Assembly (NCBI GenBank): GCA_023424585.1
Contig: JAFADT010000417.1
Span: 1-13,210 of the forward strand
Length of the DNA stretch: 13,210 nucleotides
DNA from: Pseudomonadota bacterium
GTDB taxonomy: Bacteria > Myxococcota > Myxococcia > Myxococcales > Myxococcaceae
Direction: 5' to 3'
The notes under the pieces are model-generated. The model did not search any database. It saw nothing but the letters and a program-made list of their open reading frames with translations, and was not told the DNA's origin. A program made the translations under genes and the position numbers. Positions within the stretch are counted from its first letter, which is position 1. Each line of letters opens with the position of its first letter. Below are positions 1 through 5,952 of this stretch, in pieces.

Positions 1-1310
1 CGGGACAGGCGCTTCTTCAGCTCCTGCGGCGCGTTGGCGCCGAACTGCTCGACGAATCGGACGCCTCGGTCCACCGCCACCCAGGCCATCAGCTTCGAGT
101 GCGTGAAGTGATGATGGGTCTTGCTGCGGATCTCCCAGATGCCCTCGTCCGGACGCTGCCAGCTCTTCTCCATGAAGTCGACGAGCACCCGCAGCATGTC
201 CCAGGGGAGCGAGCCCTCCTCCGGCATCCCGAACACGCGCGCCTCGTACATGGCGTTCAGCGTCTCGCCGTAGATGTCGAGCTGGAACTGATCGTACGCG
301 CCATTCCCGATGCGCACCGGCCGGGACTCCTCGTAGCCGGGGAGCCACGGCAGCTCGACCTCGGTGAGGCGGTGCTCGCCGGCGACGCCGTACATGATCT
401 GCGCCTCGGCCGGAGCTCCGGCCACGGCGCGCAGCAGCCAGTCGCGCCAGGCCCGCGCCTCCTCGAGGTAGCCGCTCCGCAGGAGCGCCTCGATCGTGAG
501 AGAGGCGTCGCGAAGCCAGCAGAAGCGGTAGTCCCAGTTGCGGACCCCGCCGAGCTCCTCGGGGAGCGACGTGGTCGGCGCCGCGACGATGCCGCCGGTG
601 GGCTCGTAGGTGAGCGCCTTCAAGGTGATGAGCGAGCGCACCACGGCGTCGCGATAGGGGCCCTCGTATCGGCACCGGCTGGCCCACTCGCGCCAGTGCC
701 GCTCGGTCCGCACCAGGTCCCGCTCCGCGTCGACGGCGTGCCCCGGCGCGGCCCGGTGCGACTCGTAGAACGTCAGGGAGAAGGGGAGCCGCTCGCCCGC
801 GCGGATGACGAAGTCCGCTTCCAGGCGAGCCTCGTCCCAGTCCGCTTCGAATGGCACCGGGCTGCTGTACGCGAGCGAGTCCGGACCCGAGGTCAGGGTG
901 GCGCGGAGGCCGTCGCACTGGATCCACGGAGTCAGCTTGCCGTAGGCGAAGCGCACCCGGAGGTCCGCATGCATCGGGACCTCCCCTTCGAGGCCCTCGA
1001 CGATGCGGATGACGTCGTGCTCGACCTCCCCCGGAGGCATGAAGTCGATGACGCGCGCCCTGCCGCTGTCGCAGGTGACCTCCGTCTCCAGCACCAGCGT
1101 CTCCGGCCGGTACCGCTGCTGGACCGACCGGACCTCCGCCGCGGGCCGGAGACTCCAGGAGCCGTGCTCGTGGGTTCCGAGCAGCCGGGCGAAGCAGGCA
1201 TCCGAGTCGATGCGTGGCAGGCACATCCAGTCGATGGACCCAGTGCGTGACACCAGCGCGATGGTCGTCTGGTCGCCGATGAGGCCGTAGTGCTCGAGGG
1301 GGGAGGACAT
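1..1310 (-). CDS. Glycoside hydrolase family 15 protein (glucoamylase/trehalase type), partial
   Basis: GH15 enzymes are inverting exo-hydrolases that release glucose from alpha-glucans, or in bacterial branches from trehalose. The frame is open from ATG 1308-1310 to the left edge, giving 436 codons of a protein usually near 600, so the C-terminus lies outside the window. The N-terminus reads like the beta-sandwich domain of the family (EHYGLIGDQTTIALVSRTGS, then IDWMCLPRIDS). The (alpha/alpha)6 domain begins with R-NWDYR-FCWLRDAS (N258-R262), a family hallmark. DEGIWEIR places E393 where the catalytic acid is found; the catalytic base would be beyond the edge. No signal peptide is visible, so it is probably cytoplasmic. 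An in-frame stop at 1383-1385 bounds the start; no clear Shine-Dalgarno precedes the ATG. A decayed glucose-dehydrogenase fragment lies just upstream on the same strand, which hints at a former glucose-releasing and glucose-oxidising pair. The family call is firm; trehalose versus starch-type substrate cannot be decided from sequence. Confidence 0.9.
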   Translation of the reverse strand, partial: MSSPLEHYGLIGDQTTIALVSRTGSIDWMCLPRIDSDACFARLLGTHEHGSWSLRPAAEVRSVQQRYRPETLVLETEVTCDSGRARVIDFMPPGEVEHDVIRIVEGLEGEVPMHADLRVRFAYGKLTPWIQCDGLRATLTSGPDSLAYSSPVPFEADWDEARLEADFVIRAGERLPFSLTFYESHRAAPGHAVDAERDLVRTERHWREWASRCRYEGPYRDAVVRSLITLKALTYEPTGGIVAAPTTSLPEELGGVRNWDYRFCWLRDASLTIEALLRSGYLEEARAWRDWLLRAVAGAPAEAQIMYGVAGEHRLTEVELPWLPGYEESRPVRIGNGAYDQFQLDIYGETLNAMYEARVFGMPEEGSLPWDMLRVLVDFMEKSWQRPDEGIWEIRSKTHHHFTHSKLMAWVAVDRGVRFVEQFGANAPQELKKRLS

Positions 1311-1382
1311 GTCCGGAAGTTGGGATGTGCTGGCGGCCCACGCAACGACCCGTCCCAGAGTGTCCGGCCAGAGGAGGGAGCC

Positions 1383-1700
1383 TCAGCCGCGTCGGCTCGA
1401 CGCGAGCCGCACCACCTGCTGGATGCCACCGCGTCCTGTGCGCGGCGCGGGCGCCTCCTGGATGGGCATCCAGGAGTGGGTGGGGTGTCCGTCCACGGGG
1501 CTCGGGGTGCCGTGCGCTGGGATGCCGGTGAAGATGGAGAGCCCGCTGGAGCCCGGCGCTTCGAGCACCGCGAACGCGACCTTCGGCACGCCCACCGCCT
1601 CGTCGATGACGTCGAGGGGCCCGAGCTTCTTCCCGAGCTCGCTGAGCGGCACGTCCTGCCCGGAGACGTAGGTGGCACCGCACGCCCTCACGGACGGGAG
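1383..1700 (-). pseudogene. Remnant of a glucose-1-dehydrogenase-like MDR enzyme (nucleotide-binding domain fragment)
   Basis: Read on the minus strand from about 1700, one frame gives GATYVSGQDVPLSELGKKLG, then PLDVIDEAVGVPKVAFAVLE, then SGLSIFTGIPAHGTP. This matches the middle of zinc-type glucose/threonine dehydrogenases: the Rossmann-domain stretch around GATYVS, the GP(L/I)D(V/L)..EA(V/T)G motif, and a final strand ending in (F/L)TG(I/V)P. Family resemblance fades after about 1480, although the frame stays open to a TGA at 1383-1385. The N-terminal catalytic (GroES-like) domain is absent: the roughly 570 bases it would need are occupied by the aldo/keto reductase gene. No plausible start or ribosome site was found. 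It is therefore a fragment missing both ends, not a gene. It points the same way as the GH15 gene immediately downstream. The family assignment is by eye and moderately sure; glucose specificity is inferred from resemblance only. Confidence 0.6.
1455..1476. repeat. Perfect 10-bp inverted repeat (palindrome) in the dehydrogenase remnant
   Basis: The arms CTCCTGGATG (1455-1464) and CATCCAGGAG (1467-1476) are exact reverse complements separated by GG. The palindrome lies close to the point (about 1480) where the dehydrogenase remnant stops resembling its family. It could be an operator, a mobile palindromic repeat, or chance. Confidence 0.7.
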
Positions 1701-1730
1701 CCGGCGCCGGCCGGTCGCACCGTGCGACCG
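1701..1730. repeat. Palindrome cluster upstream of the dehydrogenase remnant
   Basis: Two palindromes abut here. CCGGCGCCGG (1701-1710) is fully self-complementary. CGGTCGCAC (1712-1720) and GTGCGACCG (1722-1730) are perfect 9-bp arms around a single C. Together with the 1455-1476 palindrome they bracket the dehydrogenase fragment. They lie about 160 bases upstream of the aldo/keto reductase start, so an operator role is possible but unproven. Confidence 0.6.
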
Positions 1731-1890
1731 TGCCGCTCCCTCATGCGCTGGGGAGGGGGAGGTGGCTCCCCGCCCATGCTGGACGACAGCTTGCTTCGCC
1801 GGGGGGCGGTGCACACCGAAGAGGCATCGCGGCGAAGGGCATGAAGCAGCGCCCCGCGCGAGGACTGCCATACGGACACGGAGGTGAGCC
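1731..1890. other. Noncoding leader upstream of the aldo/keto reductase
   Basis: This completes the 580-base stretch without an intact gene (1311-1890). No convincing protein-coding segment or sigma-70-like -35/-10 pair was found here. The only clear element is the strong ribosome-binding sequence GGAGGTGA at 1880-1887 before the reductase ATG. The promoter of that gene presumably lies in this interval or near the palindromes at 1701-1730, but I cannot place it. Confidence 0.5.
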
Positions 1891-2916
1891 ATGGAGTACG
1901 CATCGATTCCCGGCGTTTCGACCCCTGCCAGCCGGGTAGGTCTGGGGACCTGGGCCATGGGCGGGACACAGTGGGGGGGCACCGACGACGACGAGTCGGT
2001 GCGGACCATCCACGCGGCGCTCGACCTGGGCGTCACGCTCCTCGACACCGCGCCGGCCTACGGCTTCGGACACTCGGAGGAGGTCGTGGGCCGGGCGATC
2101 GCCGAGCGAGGCGGGCGTGAGCGCGTCGTCGTGGCGACCAAGGTGGGCCTGGAGCAGCGCGGGGACGGCGTCATCCGCAACTCGTCGCGGCGGCGGCTCT
2201 TCGAGGAGATCGAGGTCTCGCTGCGGCGGCTGCGCACCGACTACATCGACCTCTACCAGGTCCACTGGCCGGACTTCGATACACCCTACGAGGAGACGGC
2301 CCAGGCGCTGCTCGATCTCCAGCGCGCGGGAAGGATCCGCGCGATCGGCGTCTCCAACTACTCCATCGAGGCGATGGAGCGCTTCCGGCGTGTGGCGCCG
2401 CTCGCCTCCGCGCAGCCTCCGCTCAACCTCTTCGAGCGGCAGGCCCTGGAGGACATCGTCCCCTGGTGCCGCGCGAATGGGCTAGCCACCCTGACCTACG
2501 GCGCGCTCTGCCGCGGGCTGCTGACCGGAGGCATGCGCGAGGACACCCGCTTCGAGGGGGACGACCTGCGAAAGACAGACCCCAAGTTCCAGCCTCCGCG
2601 CTACGCGCAGTACCTGCAAGCCGTCCAGCGGCTCGCGCAGTTCGCGCGCGAGCGCTACGGCAAGGGCGTGCTCCCGCTCGCGGTCCGGTGGGTGTTGGAT
2701 CAGCCGGGCGTCACCGTAGCGCTGTGGGGCGCCCGTCACCCCGGCGAGCTGGAGCCGCTGCGGGACGTGGTGGGCTGGAGCCTCGACAGCGAGGCCCTGG
2801 CGTACACGGACTCGGTCGTGAACGAGTCCGTGCGCGACCCCGTGGGCCCCGAGTTCATGGCGCCCCCGGAGCGGCGACCGGAAGAACCGGACGAGCAGCC
2901 AGTGGCGCCCGTCTGA
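1891..2916 (+). CDS. Aldo/keto reductase
   Basis: This is a predicted cytoplasmic NADP(H)-dependent oxidoreductase with a TIM-barrel fold that interconverts carbonyls and alcohols. The 341 residues are a normal family length. The catalytic tetrad is visible: D52 (LLDTAPAYG), Y57, K84 (VVVATKVGL) and H125 (YQVHWPD). The family signature IRAIGVSNYS follows in the barrel, and a late strand reads VTVALWGARHP, where the 2'-phosphate-binding region of the cofactor site lies. The start is fixed by GGAGGTGA at 1880-1887. The last 25 or so residues (PPERRPEEPDEQPVAPV) form a Pro/Glu-rich tail beyond the usual fold. The sequence resembles YhdN/IolS-like reductases, but the substrate cannot be inferred. 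Its stop is 24 bases from the next plus-strand start, so co-transcription with the L7/L12-like protein is possible. Confidence 0.93.
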   Translation: MEYASIPGVSTPASRVGLGTWAMGGTQWGGTDDDESVRTIHAALDLGVTLLDTAPAYGFGHSEEVVGRAIAERGGRERVVVATKVGLEQRGDGVIRNSSRRRLFEEIEVSLRRLRTDYIDLYQVHWPDFDTPYEETAQALLDLQRAGRIRAIGVSNYSIEAMERFRRVAPLASAQPPLNLFERQALEDIVPWCRANGLATLTYGALCRGLLTGGMREDTRFEGDDLRKTDPKFQPPRYAQYLQAVQRLAQFARERYGKGVLPLAVRWVLDQPGVTVALWGARHPGELEPLRDVVGWSLDSEALAYTDSVVNESVRDPVGPEFMAPPERRPEEPDEQPVAPV

Positions 2917-2940
2917 CGCCTGTTTCGGTATGCTTGTGGG

Positions 2941-3387
2941 ATGTCCCCGTCATTCCTGGTGTTGTTGGTGATCGCGGTGGTCGTGGGCGCCATCCTGGGC
3001 CGCTGGTGGCGCTCGGCCGAGCGTCAGCAGTCCTCGGCGCCGCCCGTCGCGCTGTCTCCGGAGGAGGGGCAGGCGCGCCTGGCGGAGCTGATCCAGTCCG
3101 GGCAGAAGCTCGACGCCATCAAGCTCCACCGGCAGCTCCATGGCAGCGGCCTGAAGGAGGCGAAGGACGCCGTGGAGGCGATGATGCGGGAGGGCCGGGC
3201 GCTCGTGGGGGCCCCCGGGCGCCGTGAGGTGTCCGAGCCGGAAGCGCACGCGGCCCTCGAGCGCGCCATTCGAGACAACAACCTCATCCAGGCCATCAAG
3301 CTCTACCGCGACCTCCACGGCGAGGGCCTGAAGGAGTCCAAGGACGCGGTGGAGGCGATGCGAGCCGAGCTGCTCCGGCGGGGTTGA
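2941..3387 (+). CDS. Membrane-anchored protein with two L7/L12 C-terminal-like repeats
   Basis: This small protein of 148 residues has no assignable reaction. Residues 3-20 (PSFLVLLVIAVVVGAILG) form one hydrophobic helix followed by RWWRSAERQ. That pattern fits a single membrane anchor with the rest cytoplasmic, assuming the positive-inside rule. Two repeats follow, about residues 43-83 and 101-145. Each contains A-IKL-R-LHG-GLKE-KDAVEAM, which is the signature of the ribosomal protein bL12 C-terminal domain (KIAVIK...GLGLKEAKDLVE). In ribosomes that domain recruits translation GTPases. The repeats are also visible as DNA, 66-base units at 3118-3183 and 3295-3360, spaced 177 bases apart. It follows the aldo/keto reductase by 24 bases with only a weak ribosome site (GTGGG), which suggests translational coupling or a shared transcript. 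It is not the ribosomal gene itself: it lacks the bL12 N-terminal dimerisation domain and hinge. Function unknown. Confidence 0.85.
   Translation: MSPSFLVLLVIAVVVGAILGRWWRSAERQQSSAPPVALSPEEGQARLAELIQSGQKLDAIKLHRQLHGSGLKEAKDAVEAMMREGRALVGAPGRREVSEPEAHAALERAIRDNNLIQAIKLYRDLHGEGLKESKDAVEAMRAELLRRG
3118..3360 (+). repeat. Internal duplication encoding the two L7/L12-like units
   Basis: The 66-base segments 3118-3183 and 3295-3360 align without gaps. Both encode IKL-(H/Y)R-(Q/D)LHG-GLKE-KDAVEAM. Differences include third-position changes, as expected for an old in-frame duplication kept under selection. Confidence 0.8.
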
Positions 3388-3443
3388 TGCTCCCTGGCCC
3401 CGCTCGTGGAGCCGCGCGGTGCTTCGTCGAGGCGGGGCGGGCG

Positions 3444-4616
3444 TCAGCCGTTGGCGGGCACGCGTTCCCGCGCTGGGGTGCCTGGGTGGGCCGCCGCGGC
3501 GCTGCCCACGGTGAAGTCGATGATCCGCTCCCACATCGCCTGGAACTGCGGCTCCTGGAAGTGGGAGCCTGACTTCAGCCAGCTGATATGGTCCGGGGAC
3601 TGGTCGAAGTGGCCGATGACGTCCATGTGGTCCGCGTTCGCGACGTGGAGGACCTGTCCCCAGACCTGGGCGCGGCTCGGGACGATGCCGTCGCTCCGGG
3701 ACTCGAAGTTCCTGCCGAGGACGTCTTGGAGGGCCTGGGTCTGGGCCGCCGTGAACGGGGGGAGCTGGAGCTCCGGGGACTGGGGCGCGCTCTTCCCATA
3801 CAGGAAGCAGAAGATGCCGTAGAGGAGCGTGTCCGGGGTGGGCAGCGGGGGAAGGGGCAGCTTGGGGGGCGGCGCGCCGGTGACGACGCAGCCGTAGCGC
3901 ACATCCTCCCGGTCCGCGGTGTTCGCGTTGAAGGCCCGCGTGCTGGCCGGCATGAGGTCCTGGATCAGCGCCTGGTTCTCGCCCACCTGGCTGAAGAAGT
4001 GGATGAGCTCCTCGCGCTCGCGGTCGGAGAGGTCCGACGTCAGCCGGAAGACCTGGTTGAAGAAGTTGGGCGGCAGCTTCGCCTCCTCGCTCCTCAGGAC
4101 GAGCCAGTAGCACGCCTGGAGTAGGGCGGTCCGCAAGGGCATGACCTTGCGGTGCAGGGTGAAGAAGGTGAAGAGCCACAGGTAGCGCAACAGCGTCTTC
4201 CCCACGCCATCCTGGTGGAAGAAGCTGGCCAGCGGGGTGCCGTAATGCGGGGTGGAGATGCTCACGACCGAGCGCACGCGCTTCACGAAGTCCGGGGCCT
4301 CCCGGGCCATGCGCGGTGAGACGACGCTCCGCGCATCCAGCCCGCCCGTGGAGTGTCCGACGAGGTGGAGCTGCGCGTCGTCCTCGTTCGCGGTCCGTGC
4401 CATCTCCCGGAACACGTCGAGGGCGCGCGCCTCCAGCCCGGAGGTGGGGGAGGAGGCCACGGCATGCACCTGCGCATCGATGCCGCGCGCCCTGAACCGC
4501 TGCTGGAGCAGCTGGGGGACGTTCTGGAAGTAGGCGATGCGCTCCGTTTCCTTGTCACCCATCTGGGTGAAGCCAAAGAAGCCGGGGATTAGATAGACGC
4601 GGTGCTGGGTGGCCAT
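3444..4616 (-). CDS. Alpha/beta-hydrolase, lipase/esterase type
   Basis: This is a predicted serine hydrolase acting on ester or lipid substrates, 390 residues. The N-terminus gives the first beta strand and oxyanion loop (HRVYLIPGFFGF). The nucleophile elbow is LVGHSTGGLDAR with S89. D309 (RSDGIVPSRAQVWG) and H330 (NADHMDVIGHFD) complete a plausible Ser-Asp-His triad in the correct order. Between them, roughly residues 130-270, lies a large insertion rich in aromatic and helical sequence (YLWLFTFFTLHRKVMP), likely a cap or lid. No signal peptide or lipobox is present, so the enzyme is probably cytoplasmic or peripherally bound. ATG 4614-4616 is preferred over a TTG at 4667 because the fold begins immediately after it. 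No strong Shine-Dalgarno was seen. It converges with the L7/L12-like gene, with 56 bases between the stops. The substrate is unknown; PGAP1-like or triacylglycerol lipase families are alternatives. Confidence 0.85.
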   Translation of the reverse strand: MATQHRVYLIPGFFGFTQMGDKETERIAYFQNVPQLLQQRFRARGIDAQVHAVASSPTSGLEARALDVFREMARTANEDDAQLHLVGHSTGGLDARSVVSPRMAREAPDFVKRVRSVVSISTPHYGTPLASFFHQDGVGKTLLRYLWLFTFFTLHRKVMPLRTALLQACYWLVLRSEEAKLPPNFFNQVFRLTSDLSDREREELIHFFSQVGENQALIQDLMPASTRAFNANTADREDVRYGCVVTGAPPPKLPLPPLPTPDTLLYGIFCFLYGKSAPQSPELQLPPFTAAQTQALQDVLGRNFESRSDGIVPSRAQVWGQVLHVANADHMDVIGHFDQSPDHISWLKSGSHFQEPQFQAMWERIIDFTVGSAAAAHPGTPARERVPANG

Positions 4617-4825
4617 GGAGGCAAGCCTAACGTGAGGAAAGCGCTCGGGGTCGGGGCGCTCTCCCAACGTGAAGTCCCGAACCCTTGTCTCGTGCGGCGG
4701 GGAGGCTCACCCGAAGGCCATCAGGCGATGGGTTCCCGGTTGACTCCTACAAAGCCTCTCGCGGAGAGTCATGGCTGTCGGCGGTGCGTCACTGCCTCGA
4801 TGCCACGAATCACGGAGGATGTCGT
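4617..4825. promoter_or_regulatory. Divergent intergenic region, lipase and cysteine-rich protein
   Basis: About 210 bases separate the two divergent starts and must carry both promoters. On the plus strand TTGACT at 4740-4745 is a good -35 match, but no AT-rich -10 lies at the normal distance. A short hairpin CTCTC-GCG-GAGAG (4756-4768) occupies that place instead. GGAGGA at 4814-4819, six bases before ATG 4826, is the ribosome site of the cysteine-rich gene. Confidence 0.35.
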
Positions 4826-5068
4826 ATGCGAATCCAATGGAAGGCGGGAGTCTTGGGTTGTGCGCTGGGGTTCCTCGCCGCTGCCTCCACCGCGATGGCG
4901 GAGCCCCCCGGCGGCGTGGAGTCCGCTCCTCCGCAGGAATGCTGTGATTCCTGCGCCGCGTACCGCGACACCTGTCTGGCCAACTGCCTGGTCAATCCCT
5001 ATCCCTTCTGTGAGAGCAATTGCCAGAAGGGGATGACCTACTGTCGTTACTCGTGTGGCTGCGCGTAA
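4826..5068 (+). CDS. Secreted cysteine-rich miniprotein (ten cysteines)
   Basis: This is an 80-residue protein of unknown function. Residues 1-25 form a classical Sec signal: MRIQWK, a hydrophobic core, then STAMA before EPPGG, giving a likely signal peptidase I cut after AMA. The mature part of about 55 residues has ten cysteines and should be disulfide-rich and extracytoplasmic. Nine of them fall in two copies of one spacing: C-x3-C-x6-C-x3-C in CCDSCAAYRDTCLANC, and again from FC to YSC. The extra cysteines are the second of the CC pair and the terminal GC. C12 in the signal region (VLGC) could be read as a lipobox, but it sits too close to the N-terminus to be convincing. The start is chosen from GGAGGA at 4814-4819. 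CX3C pairs recall alpha-hairpinin-like folds, but the x6 spacing is short, so that is only a suggestion. Confidence 0.8.
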   Translation: MRIQWKAGVLGCALGFLAAASTAMAEPPGGVESAPPQECCDSCAAYRDTCLANCLVNPYPFCESNCQKGMTYCRYSCGCA

Positions 5069-5072
5069 GACC

Positions 5073-5110
5073 ACTGCTGGCCCGGCACCCCTGGAGGGCG
5101 CCACAGCGGT
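5073..5110. terminator. Possible hairpin between convergent genes
   Basis: ACTGCTG (5073-5079) can pair with CAGCGGT (5104-5110), one pair being a T-G wobble. GCCC (5080-5083) can pair further in with GGGC. The element lies just after the cysteine-rich gene's stop and before the stop of the opposing lipoprotein gene. There is no T-run and the stem has an internal bulge, so it is a weak terminator candidate. Confidence 0.3.
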
Positions 5111-5128
5111 GAACATGGGCAGGCCGAC

Positions 5129-5896
5129 TCAGTGGGGAGCCGCGGGACGGGTGGGTGGCACGCACGTGTTGAGGGAGTAGGGGCGGCTGCGCGCGCACCA
5201 GTCCGGTCGGCCCGCGTCGGTCCAGGAGAGGACGAGGTCCGAGGCACTCCCGCCAGGGATGTCCCCGGGCCAGGTCTCGACGGGCTGGAGGCCCTGGTCC
5301 GCGCTCCAGCGGTGCAGCTCGATGGGCGGCCCGTCGTGGGTGTTCGCGAGCACGAGCGCCACCGTGTGGTCGGGGCCGCAGAGGACCCGGGGCACGTGGC
5401 GCGAGCCCCGGTAGACAGAGGCGCGGTGGACCTCCGTGCCGTGTTCAAGCCACACGTGCTCCAGGTGGGAGCCCCCGCGCTCCCCGGTGGCGCCGGAGTC
5501 CATCACGGGCACGGAGAGGACGAGCTCCGCGTCGCCGCACCACTCCTGGACGCTGCTTTGCGCGGGCAGCGTCGTGCGGACCGCTCCGGAGCGCGTGTCG
5601 ATGAGCAGGCTGTCCCCCTGCCTCAGGTTCACGAGGGCCAGCTCCCCCTGAGGGCTCGCCGAAGTGGAATAGACGCCCTCGATGCGTCGGGAGCCCGCCG
5701 TCATCACGGAGTCCACCCGGCAGGAGGTGTTCTCCCAGTCCAGCCACTGGCAGGTCCTCACGTGCCGGACGACGGCGGAGCCCACGGCTTCGGTCCTGTC
5801 GGACTCCACGCGCCGGCCACATGCCGCCGTGAGCAGCAGGCAGGAGAGGAGGGTGGCGCGGCGCGGGAGGGCCCTGGGACGCGAAGGAGCAGGCAT
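5129..5896 (-). CDS. Hypothetical lipoprotein-like exported protein
   Basis: No family is recognised in these 255 residues. The N-terminus is basic (RPRALPRRA), followed by the hydrophobic run TLLSCLLLTAAC and GRRVESD. This looks like a lipoprotein signal with C26 as the modified residue, although the lipobox (T-A-A-C) is one step from consensus; otherwise it would be a plain signal peptide. The mature part is beta-rich with short repeating strand-turn phrases (GELALVNLRQGDSLLIDT, VPRVLCGPDHTVALVLANT, ASDLVLSWTDAG), reminiscent of beta-propeller blades but too short for a full propeller. Six further cysteines may form disulfides, as expected outside the cytoplasm. Its start is 56 bases downstream of the pseudokinase stop on the same strand, so it is probably the last gene of the htrA-pseudokinase unit. 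No Shine-Dalgarno is obvious before the ATG. Confidence 0.7.
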   Translation of the reverse strand: MPAPSRPRALPRRATLLSCLLLTAACGRRVESDRTEAVGSAVVRHVRTCQWLDWENTSCRVDSVMTAGSRRIEGVYSTSASPQGELALVNLRQGDSLLIDTRSGAVRTTLPAQSSVQEWCGDAELVLSVPVMDSGATGERGGSHLEHVWLEHGTEVHRASVYRGSRHVPRVLCGPDHTVALVLANTHDGPPIELHRWSADQGLQPVETWPGDIPGGSASDLVLSWTDAGRPDWCARSRPYSLNTCVPPTRPAAPH

Positions 5897-5952
5897 TCGG
5901 AGGAGTCTACGGCGGACCGGGGCGCGAAGGCGCGCTGGAGGCCCCGCCGGCG

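Noticed and set aside
1383..2048. The whole minus-strand open frame as a functional gene
   Set aside because: Only about 1700-1480 resembles a protein family; the upstream part runs into the aldo/keto reductase gene and looks like antisense sequence.
3388..3443. Terminator between the L7/L12-like and lipase genes
   Set aside because: GCCCCGC and GCGGGGC could pair, but the loop would be about 30 bases and there is no T-run.
4740..4768. Complete sigma-70 promoter for the cysteine-rich gene
   Set aside because: TTGACT is a good -35 but the expected -10 position is GC-rich and occupied by a small hairpin, so no full promoter is claimed.
5150..5180. Sigma-54-like TGGCAC element
   Set aside because: The downstream TGC element is not at the required spacing, and the site lies inside the coding sequence of the lipoprotein-like gene.
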